Source: DAIDKA01 sp049792815 (GTDB lineage: Bacteria > Pseudomonadota > Gammaproteobacteria > Steroidobacterales > Steroidobacteraceae). Taken from it: a stretch of DNA of 64,000 nucleotides. The notes under the pieces are model-generated. The model saw nothing but the letters and a program-made list of their open reading frames with translations, ran no database searches and had not been told where the DNA came from. Both the position numbers and the translations under genes were made by a program. The stretch lies in the NCBI GenBank assembly GCA_049792815.1, contig JBARBG010000025.1:62001-126000 (forward strand). Reading direction: 5' to 3'. The number at the start of each line of letters is the position of its first letter. Position 1 is the first letter of the stretch. Shown one piece after another: positions 26,593 to 35,522 of the stretch.

Positions 26593-27327
26593 TTACTGCG
26601 ACGAACCTGGGCGCCCGAAGGCCTCGCCGCCCGCTCTCGGGCTCGGCGCCGGCATCATCTTGCCGGTCACCGGATTGGGAAAGTGATAGGGCTCGATGTA
26701 GTAATTCGGAAACGTCAGATAGATGACCGTGGGCGGCAGGTCGGGCCACGGCGGCCATTTCTCGGGATAGGTGTTCAGAATCGTGTTGTCCAGCCAGCCC
26801 ACCTTGTAGCCCGAATACATGTTGAACGGGCCGCGCAGTTTCTTGAACTGCCATACGCCGTTGATCTTGACGAATCTGTCCTCGTAGTAGTTGTGCCCCC
26901 AGCCTCCTGAACTCATCACGAAGGCGATGCAACGCACTTCGGCGCTCACCCCGTCGGGATTGATGGTGGGCAGGCATTGAAACTGCTGGTGATCGATCAG
27001 CGAACCGTCGCGCGGGCCGATGGGACCGAGTCCGACATGCATGTATTCGAACACGCGTGCGCGGCCCAGAAATACACCCTTGCCGCCGATCTCCAAGGTC
27101 GCATCCGGTGCGAACAGGTCCGCCAGGTAGTGCCACTGCGCCTTGTCCACGTAGTAGCCATAGGCATCCTGCACAATCTCGACATCGGTCAGATCCTGCA
27201 GGCGCTGGATGCGATCACCGAGGCCGTTGAGCTGTTGCTCGATGCCCTGCAGCTCCTCGCTCCCCTGGGCGTGAGCGGCCACAGTACCGAACAGAGCCAG
27301 TGCGATCGCCAAGATTGTTTTCCGCAT
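26593..27327 (-). CDS. Exported SnoaL-like domain protein
   Basis: 244 residues, signal peptide MRKTILAIALALFGTVAAHA. SnoaL-like domain at about residues 40-175: IVQDAYGYYVDKAQWHYLAD, LFAPDATLEIGGKGVFLG, FVMSSGGWGHNYYEDRFVKI, WQFKKLRGPFNMYSG. The C-terminal tail has PYHFPNPVTGK, also found in the next gene upstream, so the two share an extra motif outside the fold. The start was chosen for its signal peptide; the frame upstream runs into the neighbouring gene. Four bases separate it from that gene's stop. Confidence 0.85.
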   Translation of the reverse strand: MRKTILAIALALFGTVAAHAQGSEELQGIEQQLNGLGDRIQRLQDLTDVEIVQDAYGYYVDKAQWHYLADLFAPDATLEIGGKGVFLGRARVFEYMHVGLGPIGPRDGSLIDHQQFQCLPTINPDGVSAEVRCIAFVMSSGGWGHNYYEDRFVKINGVWQFKKLRGPFNMYSGYKVGWLDNTILNTYPEKWPPWPDLPPTVIYLTFPNYYIEPYHFPNPVTGKMMPAPSPRAGGEAFGRPGSSQ

Positions 27328-27331
27328 GACC

Positions 27332-28726
27332 CTACTCGTGCTCGCCCGGCGTGGGTTTACCGCTGACGGGATTGTCGTAGTGATATGGGACGATCTGCAG
27401 CTTCGGGAAAGACTGATACACCAGGGTCGGCGGCTGGTCGGGCGGCACGGTGGTACTGGGCGGATCCATTGGATAAGGCTTGGCGACCCATCCCTTGTCG
27501 TAGTCACCCCAGAAGGTCACGTAGTAGTGCAGCTTGCTGAACTTCCAGGTGCCCTTGTCGTTGACGTATTCATTCTCGTAGATACCGCCCCCCCAGCGGC
27601 CCTGGCCGCCGCGCGCCAGCTGCACATCGCTGCGCCAGCGCGCCTTGGCGGTGCGGTTGTCGTCCGCGACATTGATGATGGGCTGCGCCATCACGTAGTT
27701 ATTGAGCTGGCCCGGCGCAAGGCCCGGCGGACCCATCAGCGACAGGGCGCGTTCGATATGGGTCGTGCCGACATAGACGCCGCTCTGGCCGAACTCATAG
27801 GTTGCGTTGCGGCTGAAGAGGCCGGCGGCTTTCTGCCACTGACCCTTGTCGATGTAGTAACCGTACATGCCCTGGAGGTTTTCGATGGCCCGCACCGAGT
27901 GCGTGCGCGCCAGCTGCAGCTCCTTGGCATCGGCCAGCGCTTCGAGCCTGCCCAATGCGTCATCGGCGCGCTTGGGTGCATCGAATGGCGCCCGGCTCTG
28001 GATCGCGCGCAGGGTGCCGGCATAGTCGTAGGGCGGCACAAACACCGCCGGAAAGGGTTGGTACTGCTGCGCAGCCGGGGCATCGGGCGGAAAGTCCTTT
28101 GCGACCGGCGAGCGCCAGTCACCACTGACCGGCTGCAGCGCCGCCCACCCACCCTGGTAGGGCGCTTCGAAGTTCAGGTAGTAGCGACGCGCGGCGATTT
28201 TCCACACGTCATCCTGCTTCACATAGTCATCTTCGATGATCGCATCGCCCCAGGTGGCCGATTTCTTGTACTCGCCCAGCAGGCCCCATTCGCGCCAGCG
28301 GGCCTGCGCGCGAGTGCCATCGGGAGCCACGGTGACCACCGGCTGCAGCTGCATGCGCAGGTTGAGGCGCCCGAAGGGCAGTCCCGGACCGTCTGTCATG
28401 CTGCCGCCGCCGTGGCGAGTCAGTAGCTCCCTGATGCGGGCCTTGCCCCGGTAGACGCCATCGACGCCCCACTGGAAGGTGCCGTCATCGGTGAACAGGT
28501 CGGCCGCTTCGCCGAAATATCCCTTGTCGGTGTAGTAGCCAAAGGAGCGACCCAGCCGCTGGATCTTCGTGATCGCTTCGACGTAGGTCGTCTCCTGCGC
28601 AATCGCCTGTACGCGGGTTTTCAGGGCCGCCAGCCGCGCCGCCTCATCGTGCGCAAAGCCGGCGTTACACAGCGTGAGTCCCAGCATCAGACTCAAGGCA
28701 AGCGACGCGTTGGAAGTAGCAGCCAC
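27332..28726 (-). CDS. Exported protein with two tandem SnoaL-like domains
   Basis: 464 residues, signal peptide ending near CNAGFA. Two homologous SnoaL-like units: domain 1 with FGYYTDKGYFGEAADLFTDD and domain 2 with MYGYYIDKGQWQKAAGLFSR, each followed by GVYRGKARIREL or GVYVGTTHIERAL and a YYLNF or YYVTF strand. The tail PYHYDNPVSGKPTPGE matches the adjacent gene, so domain 2 and that gene are probably a recent duplication. GTG 28726 was preferred to TTG 28744 because CAAAGG lies six bases upstream. Likely a periplasmic dehydratase or binding protein; substrate unknown. Confidence 0.85.
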   Translation of the reverse strand: MAATSNASLALSLMLGLTLCNAGFAHDEAARLAALKTRVQAIAQETTYVEAITKIQRLGRSFGYYTDKGYFGEAADLFTDDGTFQWGVDGVYRGKARIRELLTRHGGGSMTDGPGLPFGRLNLRMQLQPVVTVAPDGTRAQARWREWGLLGEYKKSATWGDAIIEDDYVKQDDVWKIAARRYYLNFEAPYQGGWAALQPVSGDWRSPVAKDFPPDAPAAQQYQPFPAVFVPPYDYAGTLRAIQSRAPFDAPKRADDALGRLEALADAKELQLARTHSVRAIENLQGMYGYYIDKGQWQKAAGLFSRNATYEFGQSGVYVGTTHIERALSLMGPPGLAPGQLNNYVMAQPIINVADDNRTAKARWRSDVQLARGGQGRWGGGIYENEYVNDKGTWKFSKLHYYVTFWGDYDKGWVAKPYPMDPPSTTVPPDQPPTLVYQSFPKLQIVPYHYDNPVSGKPTPGEHE

Positions 28727-28745
28727 GGGCAACCTTTGAATCAAG

Positions 28746-28773
28746 TTGTGTGGAATTTACACCCCATTATACT
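28746..28773 (+). promoter_or_regulatory. Promoter with overlapping divergent -10 elements
   Basis: Plus strand: TTGTGT (28746-28751), 16-base spacer, TATACT (28768-28773), placing the start of transcription about at the ATG of the radical SAM gene (28781), so its mRNA is probably leaderless. Minus strand: TATAAT at 28771-28766 for the SnoaL gene. The two -10 boxes share the symmetric core ATTATA. Confidence 0.5.
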
Positions 28774-28780
28774 TTCGCGC

Positions 28781-30682
28781 ATGATCGAAACGCCCGCCCC
28801 GCGCATCCTGTCGATCATCCCGCCGATGACCCAGCTGAATACGCCGTATCCCGCCACGGCCTACCTTACGGGATTCCTGCGCTCGCGCGGCTTTGCGGCG
28901 GCACAGACGGATCTTTCCATCGCCCTGGCGCTGCGGCTGTTGTCGGCCGAAGGCCTGCAGGCCATGCAGCAGCACGCCGAGGCGCTGCCCATGCGGCAGC
29001 GCGCACCCGCGGTGCGCTTTTTCCTGGAACACTTTGCGATCTATCGGACGACCATCGCCCCGGTGCTACGATTTCTGCAGGGTCGCGACCCCAGTCTTGC
29101 CCATCGCATCGCTTCGCGTAATTACCTGCCCGAGGGCCCGCGTTTCCTGTCGCTGGATGATTTTGTGGACAGCGCTCCGGGCGCGGCGGACGCGCTGGAC
29201 TGGGCCTTCGGCGCGCTGGGCCTGCAGGATCGTGCCAAACATATCGCAACCTTGTATCTCAATGATCTGGCGGACGTCATTCGCGACGCCATTGATCCGC
29301 GCTTCGAGTTCGTGCGCTACGCGGAGGCCCTGGCGGCGAGCCAACCGCGCTTCGATCAGCTGCAGGCGGCACTGGACGCGCCGCAGAGCCTGGTCGATGC
29401 AGCGCTGCATGAGCTGACGGTGCACGCCCTGGCGCAGCACGAGCCGGCACTGGTGCTGATCACCGCACCCTTTCCCGGCAATGTCTACGGGGCCTTCCGC
29501 ATTGCCCAGTCCATCAAAAAGACCCGCCCGTCGGTGGTGACGGTGCTGGGTGGCGGTTACTGCAATACCGAACTACGCCAGTTGAATGAGCCGCGGGTCT
29601 TCGATTATTTCGACTTCGTCACATTGGATGCCGGTGAGAGGCCGCTGCTCGCACTCATCGAGCATCTGCAGCACAAGCGGCCGCTCGAGCACCTGGTGCG
29701 CACCTTCACGCGCCCGCTTCACTACGTTGATCACCGTGAGCCGGATCTGGCGTTCGCCGACACCGGTACGCCCACGTACGACGGACTGCCCCTGGCTGAC
29801 TATCTGTCGCTGCTCGACCTGCTCAACCCGATGCATCGACTGTGGTCCGATGGGCGCTGGAACAAGCTCACCGTCGCGCATGGCTGTTACTGGAAGAAGT
29901 GCAGCTTCTGCGATGTGAACCTCGATTACATTTCCCGCTACGAGCTGGCGACCACCGATGTTCTGGTCGAGCGTATCGCGGCGGTGATCCGCGAGACCGG
30001 GCAGACCGGATTCCACTTCGTGGATGAAGCCGCGCCGCCCAAGGCGCTCAAATCACTCGCAAATGCCCTGCTGCAGCGACAGCTGGATATTTCCTGGTGG
30101 GGCAATATCCGTTTTGAAAAATCCTTCAACACCGATCTGTGCCGGCTGCTCGCCGACAGCGGTTGCATCGCAATAACCGGTGGGCTGGAAGTGGCATCGG
30201 ACCGGCTGCTCAAGCTGATGAAGAAGGGGGTCTCGGTGGAGCAGGTCGCGCGGGTGACGCGCGCATTCTCCGACGCCGGAATCCTGGTGCACGCCTACCT
30301 GATGTACGGTTTCCCCACCCAGACGGTTCAGGATACGGTGGATGCCCTGGAATATGTTCGCCAGCTGTTCGCCGCCGGGTGCATCCAATCGGGATTCTTC
30401 CATCGCTTCACCTGCACCGTTCATTCCCCGGTCGGTAAGCATCCGCGCGAATACGGCGTGACGCTGTATCCGCCGGTTAACCCGACATTCGCCAGCAATG
30501 ACATCAGCTTCACCGACGCGACCGGCGTCAACCACGACAGGTTTGGCCAGCCACTGAAGAAAGCCCTGTACAACTACATGCACGGCATCGGCCTTGATCG
30601 GGATGTGCGTGAATGGTTTGACGGGGAGGTGCCGCGTACCCGGGTGGCCCGCTCGTTCATCGCGCGCGCCCTGAAGGCGTAA
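28781..30682 (+). CDS. B12-binding-like radical SAM protein with C-X4-C-X2-C motif
   Basis: 633 residues, cytoplasmic. The N-terminal half has a Rossmann-like B12-binding-type domain (LVLITAPFPGNVYGAFRIAQ, VTVLGGGYCNTEL, FVTLDAGERPLL) without the DxHxxG cobalamin motif. The radical SAM domain follows: HGCYWKKCSFCDVN with Cys369, Cys374 and Cys377, then GFHFVDEAAPP, WWGNIRFEKSF, ITGGLEVASDRLLKLMKKG and YLMYGFPTQT. The cluster motif has four residues between the first two cysteines, not the usual three. Reaction unknown. ATG 28781 has no Shine-Dalgarno; the promoter predicts a leaderless start. Confidence 0.85.
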   Translation: MIETPAPRILSIIPPMTQLNTPYPATAYLTGFLRSRGFAAAQTDLSIALALRLLSAEGLQAMQQHAEALPMRQRAPAVRFFLEHFAIYRTTIAPVLRFLQGRDPSLAHRIASRNYLPEGPRFLSLDDFVDSAPGAADALDWAFGALGLQDRAKHIATLYLNDLADVIRDAIDPRFEFVRYAEALAASQPRFDQLQAALDAPQSLVDAALHELTVHALAQHEPALVLITAPFPGNVYGAFRIAQSIKKTRPSVVTVLGGGYCNTELRQLNEPRVFDYFDFVTLDAGERPLLALIEHLQHKRPLEHLVRTFTRPLHYVDHREPDLAFADTGTPTYDGLPLADYLSLLDLLNPMHRLWSDGRWNKLTVAHGCYWKKCSFCDVNLDYISRYELATTDVLVERIAAVIRETGQTGFHFVDEAAPPKALKSLANALLQRQLDISWWGNIRFEKSFNTDLCRLLADSGCIAITGGLEVASDRLLKLMKKGVSVEQVARVTRAFSDAGILVHAYLMYGFPTQTVQDTVDALEYVRQLFAAGCIQSGFFHRFTCTVHSPVGKHPREYGVTLYPPVNPTFASNDISFTDATGVNHDRFGQPLKKALYNYMHGIGLDRDVREWFDGEVPRTRVARSFIARALKA

Positions 30683-30700
30683 CGGGCAGGGTCGGCATCT

Positions 30701-31687
30701 TCACATGGAGTTCTGGCGCCTGTGAATGATCAGCTGACGGATCCCCCACAGCGCGGCCACCAGCAGCAATGCCAGGGCGAGTGCGATGGCGGCCAGGATG
30801 AGGTTCTGGTTCAGCATCACGAACATCCCGAAGCGGGTGTAGAAACCATTGAACTGGCCGACGATCTCCGGCAGAGCCAGCAGGGCGTCGCGGCTCATCT
30901 GCAGGGCGTGCTCGTTGGGGTGGTAATCGGACCCCAGGAGCCCAAAGCCATGGCCTGCGGCATCCAGCTCGATGTGACCGCCCAGCACGTAGGCCACGGG
31001 ATGGAACCGGGCGAAGTCGGCCATCCTCCGGGCGCTCGCCAGATCGGCCGCCTTATCCACGATGAGTAGCCTGCCGGGAAGGAAGAAGTCACCGGAGAAA
31101 AACAGGCCCGTACTGCGATCGTAGTAGGACAGTTCCGAGACATAGTGTCCCGGCGTCGGCAGCACATCCACCTGGCGACCCCCCAGGTCGACGACCGCCG
31201 TCCCATTCGGCCAGTCCCTGAAGCCAAAATACTGCTGCACCTGTTCAAGCCCGGTCCCGACCACTTGTACGTTCGGCAAGCCCTGAAATTGCCCATCGCC
31301 CCGGCGATGGTCGTAGTGACCATGGGTGTGCACCACGAGCAGCGGCAGCTTCGCCGTTCCAGTGCCGGGCAGCAGCCCCACAACAGTCTGCGCCAGCGGC
31401 ATCATGGTCGGATCGGCAACGTCGCCTGTGTCGATGAGCAGCGCGCGTTTTGCACCGATCAGCAGGTACATGAACGGCGCCTCCTCGGTCACACAGAGGC
31501 TTTCCCGGATGATGAAGGTCTGGTCGTTGTAGCGATGTACCTGCAGCGGCGGCGGTGGCGTCGCGTGGCAGTTCTGCGCACCTTCGTTCCAGTGCACGTC
31601 CATGGAACCGCCGGCAAGATCCGCATGCGCGGGCAGGCTGAGCGGAATCATCAGGCACGCGCCTGCCACCACCCGGGAAAATTTCAT
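30701..31687 (-). CDS. Membrane-anchored metallo-beta-lactamase-fold hydrolase
   Basis: 328 residues. Signal peptide MKFSRVVAGACLMIPLSLPA, then an MBL domain with the metal motif HTHGHYDHRRGD, GHYVSELSYYD and FSGDFFLPG, and a third His region GGHIELDAAG. A C-terminal membrane helix (LILAAIALALALLLVAALWG) followed by Arg/His-rich residues anchors it, active site outside the cytoplasm. ATG 31687 has GGAGG upstream. Possible substrates are lactones, thioesters or phosphodiesters. It converges on the radical SAM gene and is divergent from the phosphatase. Confidence 0.87.
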   Translation of the reverse strand: MKFSRVVAGACLMIPLSLPAHADLAGGSMDVHWNEGAQNCHATPPPPLQVHRYNDQTFIIRESLCVTEEAPFMYLLIGAKRALLIDTGDVADPTMMPLAQTVVGLLPGTGTAKLPLLVVHTHGHYDHRRGDGQFQGLPNVQVVGTGLEQVQQYFGFRDWPNGTAVVDLGGRQVDVLPTPGHYVSELSYYDRSTGLFFSGDFFLPGRLLIVDKAADLASARRMADFARFHPVAYVLGGHIELDAAGHGFGLLGSDYHPNEHALQMSRDALLALPEIVGQFNGFYTRFGMFVMLNQNLILAAIALALALLLVAALWGIRQLIIHRRQNSM

Positions 31688-31750
31688 TCGGCCTCCTATC
31701 GTCACGATCGTCACATAGAGCAGCTGCTACAGTCCACCTCCCCTGGCCCA

Positions 31751-33391
31751 ATGCATGAAGCTATGACTATTTCACGACGGGATTTGTTCCGTGCGGCGGG
31801 CGCCGCCTGGGTCGCATCACCTCTCGCACACTCGAGTGACCCGAATCGTGCCGTTGCTGATGGAACGCCGGAACAGATCCACCTGACCTGGGGCGCCGAC
31901 CCCTCACGCACCGTGGTCGTGTCCTGGGCCTCGCCCGCGCAAGCCATCAATCCGCGAGTGATCCTGATGCAACCCGGTTCCGGATCCACGGTGGTTCATG
32001 CCATCCAGCGTCTCTACACGGATGGGCTCAACGGCCAAACCGTCTTCACCTACCACGCGACCCTCGACGGCCTCGCGCCCCAGTCGAAGTACCATTATAC
32101 GGTGAGCGCCGACAATGACCGACAACCGACACCTTTCGCTGCGACGTTCCAGACCGCGCCTCGCGGCAAGGCCGCATTCCGCTGGACCAGCTACGGAGAT
32201 CTGGCAACGCCGGTCACCTCCTGGGTGATGTCATCGCCCCAGAGCCGGCATGCCGTCGACGCGGTTGAACGCTTCGAGCCCTTGTTTCATCTGCTCAACG
32301 GCGACCTGTGTTATGCGAACCTGAACCCCCTGGCACAGCCGGCGGTGTGGGCCGACTACGGCAGGAATGTGCAGCGCTCAGCGGCCTATCGGCCATGGAT
32401 GCCCTGCCCTGGCAACCACGAGATTGAATTCGGGAACGGTGAGCAGGGCATGAACTCCTACCTGACTCGCTTCTCGCTACCCGACAATGGCACGCGATTC
32501 CCGGGGCGCTGGTACAGCTTCCGGATCGGCTCGGCGCTTTTCATATCACTCGCTGCCGATGATGTGATCTATCAGGACAGCGGCCCCTTTGTCACCGGGC
32601 CTGAGCCCCTGGTGCCCGCGCGCAGCACGGGCCATGCGCGCTTTGAACCGGGAACCTCCTTCTATGTACGCGGCTACAGCAACGGCGCGCAGACCCGATG
32701 GCTCGCGGAAACTCTGGCGGCGACCAAGCATGATTCGACCATTGACTGGATCATCGTCCAGATGCATCAGGATGCGCTCAGCTCCTCGATGAACGGCAAC
32801 GGATCCGACAAGGGCATTCGCGAGGCCTGGCTGCCCCTGTTCGATCGATATGGAGTGGACCTGGTCCTGTGTGGCCATGATCATGACTACGAGCGCAGCT
32901 GGCCAGTGCGCGGCTGCAATCACGATGTCGGACGCGATGCCGCCACTGGCGCTGCGGTAGACACCTGCCAACCACGACCGGTCATCACTGCCGAGCCGAG
33001 CGCAGGTGAGTTCGATACCCGTGGCGGCACCATTCATTTGATCCTGGGTTGTGGTGGCACCATCTCACCGACAGATATATACGGCGCGAATCCCGCCAAT
33101 GGAGCAGCGCAGGCCAAGGTCATCACCCGCGCCAACCGACCCACGCCGGGCGGTTCACCTGGAGTTTTCATGAAACTCAATGCCGATGCCGTGGAGGATG
33201 CAATCTGGTCGGCGCGTCGGGACACGATCACCGGCTACGGTCTCGCAGTCTTTGATCTGGATCCGGGCCAGCCGGGTGGCAGGACCTCGATCACGATGCG
33301 CTACTACCACTCAGTGGGTGTGGAACGGTCGCGGAGCTCAAACTACGAGCTCTTCGACACCATGGTGCTGGCCAAGCAGCGGCGCGATTGA
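31751..33391 (+). CDS. Purple acid phosphatase-like metallophosphoesterase, Tat-exported
   Basis: 546 residues. Tat signal SRRDLFRAAGAAWVASP, then an N-terminal fibronectin-like domain (QIHLTWGADPSRTVVVSWAS), then the metallophosphatase domain: TSYGDLATP, LLNGDLCYANLNPL, PCPGNHEIEFGNGEQG, IVQMHQDALSS and LCGHDHDYERSW. These carry the dinuclear metal ligands of the purple acid phosphatase family, suggesting release of phosphate from extracellular esters. The start is ATG 31751 or ATG 31763; the second gives a more typical Tat n-region. The frame upstream of 31751 is the shadow of the MBL gene. Confidence 0.88.
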   Translation: MHEAMTISRRDLFRAAGAAWVASPLAHSSDPNRAVADGTPEQIHLTWGADPSRTVVVSWASPAQAINPRVILMQPGSGSTVVHAIQRLYTDGLNGQTVFTYHATLDGLAPQSKYHYTVSADNDRQPTPFAATFQTAPRGKAAFRWTSYGDLATPVTSWVMSSPQSRHAVDAVERFEPLFHLLNGDLCYANLNPLAQPAVWADYGRNVQRSAAYRPWMPCPGNHEIEFGNGEQGMNSYLTRFSLPDNGTRFPGRWYSFRIGSALFISLAADDVIYQDSGPFVTGPEPLVPARSTGHARFEPGTSFYVRGYSNGAQTRWLAETLAATKHDSTIDWIIVQMHQDALSSSMNGNGSDKGIREAWLPLFDRYGVDLVLCGHDHDYERSWPVRGCNHDVGRDAATGAAVDTCQPRPVITAEPSAGEFDTRGGTIHLILGCGGTISPTDIYGANPANGAAQAKVITRANRPTPGGSPGVFMKLNADAVEDAIWSARRDTITGYGLAVFDLDPGQPGGRTSITMRYYHSVGVERSRSSNYELFDTMVLAKQRRD

Positions 33392-33481
33392 CACGCCGCA
33401 ACACAATTCCGCGCGGGCGGCTAGCTCTTCAGACGCGCATGACCTGATAATGACCAGCTTCGAAGCTTGGCAAGGCGAAAC

Positions 33482-33823
33482 ATGATGGCGTCGATGTTAT
33501 TCCACCGATTGAACCGGCGGCTCCTGGCCGGCATCACCGCAGTCGCTGTCGGTACCGCGGTCGGCCCCTGCGGCGCAGCAGCCCCTTCCGCTGCGACCAC
33601 CATGACCTGCACCAATCCGGTGAGCGGCGCGAACTGGAAAATCAGCGTTGACTTCGCCAAGAGCACCGTCGATGCCAACCCGGCCCGCATCAGCGACGTG
33701 AGCATTTCCTGGCACGACCAGAAGGACGGCGGCAACTACACCCTGGACCGCAAGACCGGGAAACTTACCGTGATTGTCGCCTCCAGCACCGGTGGCTATT
33801 TCCTCTATGACCATTGCCAGTGA
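33482..33823 (+). CDS. Small secreted protein
   Basis: 113 residues. Signal sequence in the first 40 residues (LLAGITAVAVGTAVGPCGAA), then a short beta-rich domain with a cysteine at each end: TMTCTNPVSGANWKISVDFA and GGYFLYDHCQ at the C-terminus. The pattern suggests a single disulfide-closed beta-sandwich. Family not recognised. ATG 33482 has AAGG six to seven bases upstream. The last 17 bases overlap the start of the PP2C/kinase gene. Confidence 0.65.
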   Translation: MMASMLFHRLNRRLLAGITAVAVGTAVGPCGAAAPSAATTMTCTNPVSGANWKISVDFAKSTVDANPARISDVSISWHDQKDGGNYTLDRKTGKLTVIVASSTGGYFLYDHCQ

Positions 33824-35522
33824 GCGCGTTTCGGGCATCAAGGCCAACGTCGGCTTCTTTTCGGCGACCGGACCGCGCAGCGCCAACGAGGATTTCGCCG
33901 GCGCGGTGTTTGGCGCCGATCTGCCTGAGCCGCGCCGGGACGTGGTGGCCGCCATCGCCGACGGCATCGGCAGCGCGAAGGGCGGCCGCGTAGCCGCCGA
34001 AACCGCCGTGCGCGGATTTCTGGACGGCATGTGCGAGCTGCCCGAAACCACCGAAGTGCAGCGCTCCGGGGCCCAGGTCCTGAACTCACTCAGCGCCTGG
34101 ATGTACTCCCAGGGTCGCCGCGATCTGACCCTGGCAGGCATGGGATGCACCTTCACGGGGCTGGTATTACGCGGCCGCCTCGCGCATGTCCTGCACGTCG
34201 GTGACACGCGCGCGTATCGGCTTTCCGGTCAGCGCCTGACCTGTCTCACCACCGATCATGTGCGCGCGGACGGCGCCCAGCACGCTGGCACGCTGTACCG
34301 CGCCCTGGGCGTGGAGCCCGAGGCCCGCCTGGACTACATCGCCCAGCCGACGGCGCGGCACGACCGCTTTCTGCTGTGCAGTGACGGGGTGCATGGGTCG
34401 ATGCTCGATGAGAGCATTGCCGACATTCTGCGGGAGCGCTCGGCCCCCTCAGTTACCGCCCGCGCACTGGTTGCGGCGGCGATGGATTCTGGCAGCACCG
34501 ACAATTGCACCGCCCTGGTGCTCGACGTGGTGGAGCTGCCAACGGCCGAGTCGGCGGATATCGGTGCCATCATCATGCGGTTGCCGATAGGTCCGGTACC
34601 GCAAGGTGGCGAGACCATCGATGGTTTCGTGCTCAAGACGCTGCTGTCGGAAGGGCGCTATACCCGACTGTTTGCTGCCACCGATGAGATCGAAGGCGGC
34701 GATGTGGTTCTTAAATTCCCCAAGCCCAGGGTCGCCGAGGTGGCCGCCTACAGGCAGGCATTTCTGCGCGAAGCGTGGGTGGGTGCGCGCGTGGACAGCC
34801 CCTGGCTGGGCCGCATCATCGAGCTGCCGCAGGGGCGCCAGACCCGCATCTACACGGTCATGCCGTTGTATCAGGGCGAGCTTCTCGAGACCCGCATTAC
34901 GCGCTCACCGATCGTTGGTCTCGAGGAAGGCCGCCACATTGCGATCAAACTGGCGCGGGCCGCGGCGGCCCTGCACCGCGACGGCATCATCCATCGCGAC
35001 ATCAAACCCGACAATGTGATACTGGAACGCGACGGCTCACTGAAGCTCATCGATCTGGGGGTCGTGCGGGTACCGGGCCTCGAAGACTTCCCGCCCGAGA
35101 ATATTCCCGGTACCGAAGGCTACGTGGCGCCCGAAATGCTCGCCGGCGATCCGGGCAGCGTGGCCACGGATGTCTACGCGCTGGGCGTGACCCTGTTTCG
35201 CGCCTTCACCGGAGAGTTCCCCTATGGACTGCCGGGAGCCGCAGGCGCACCGGTGCGGGATCGTCCCAAGGAGCTCACGGCCCTGCGACCGGATCTGCCC
35301 TCCTGGCTCCAGGATGCACTGGCACGAACCATCGCCATCGATCCCGTCAAACGCTACCGCGACATGAGCGAATTCGCGGCAGAGATGGAGGCAGGGCCCG
35401 CGCGCGCGCCGGCGCCGGTGCGTCGGCCCCTGACGCTGTACGAGCGGGCCCCGCTGCAGTTCTGGAAAGGCCTGGCGGCACTCCTAGCGCTGGCGCTGAT
35501 CGTGTCGTTGCTGCGGCGCTAG
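33807..35522 (+). CDS. Bifunctional PP2C phosphatase/serine-threonine kinase
   Basis: 571 residues. N-terminal PP2C domain (about 10-255): RSANEDFAGAVFG, AAIADGIGSAKGG, LHVGDTRAYRL, LLCSDGVHGSM, GSTDNCTALVL, with the Asp metal ligands in place. C-terminal kinase domain (about 275-545): VVLKFPKP Lys, HRDIKPDNVIL catalytic loop, IDLGVV in place of DFG, GTEGYVAPEML. A final membrane helix (FWKGLAALLALALIVSLL) anchors it. Such fusions often sit near nitrate or ammonium transport genes; here amtB lies 470 bp away on the other strand. ATG 33807 overlaps the upstream gene. Confidence 0.9.
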   Translation: MTIASERVSGIKANVGFFSATGPRSANEDFAGAVFGADLPEPRRDVVAAIADGIGSAKGGRVAAETAVRGFLDGMCELPETTEVQRSGAQVLNSLSAWMYSQGRRDLTLAGMGCTFTGLVLRGRLAHVLHVGDTRAYRLSGQRLTCLTTDHVRADGAQHAGTLYRALGVEPEARLDYIAQPTARHDRFLLCSDGVHGSMLDESIADILRERSAPSVTARALVAAAMDSGSTDNCTALVLDVVELPTAESADIGAIIMRLPIGPVPQGGETIDGFVLKTLLSEGRYTRLFAATDEIEGGDVVLKFPKPRVAEVAAYRQAFLREAWVGARVDSPWLGRIIELPQGRQTRIYTVMPLYQGELLETRITRSPIVGLEEGRHIAIKLARAAAALHRDGIIHRDIKPDNVILERDGSLKLIDLGVVRVPGLEDFPPENIPGTEGYVAPEMLAGDPGSVATDVYALGVTLFRAFTGEFPYGLPGAAGAPVRDRPKELTALRPDLPSWLQDALARTIAIDPVKRYRDMSEFAAEMEAGPARAPAPVRRPLTLYERAPLQFWKGLAALLALALIVSLLRR

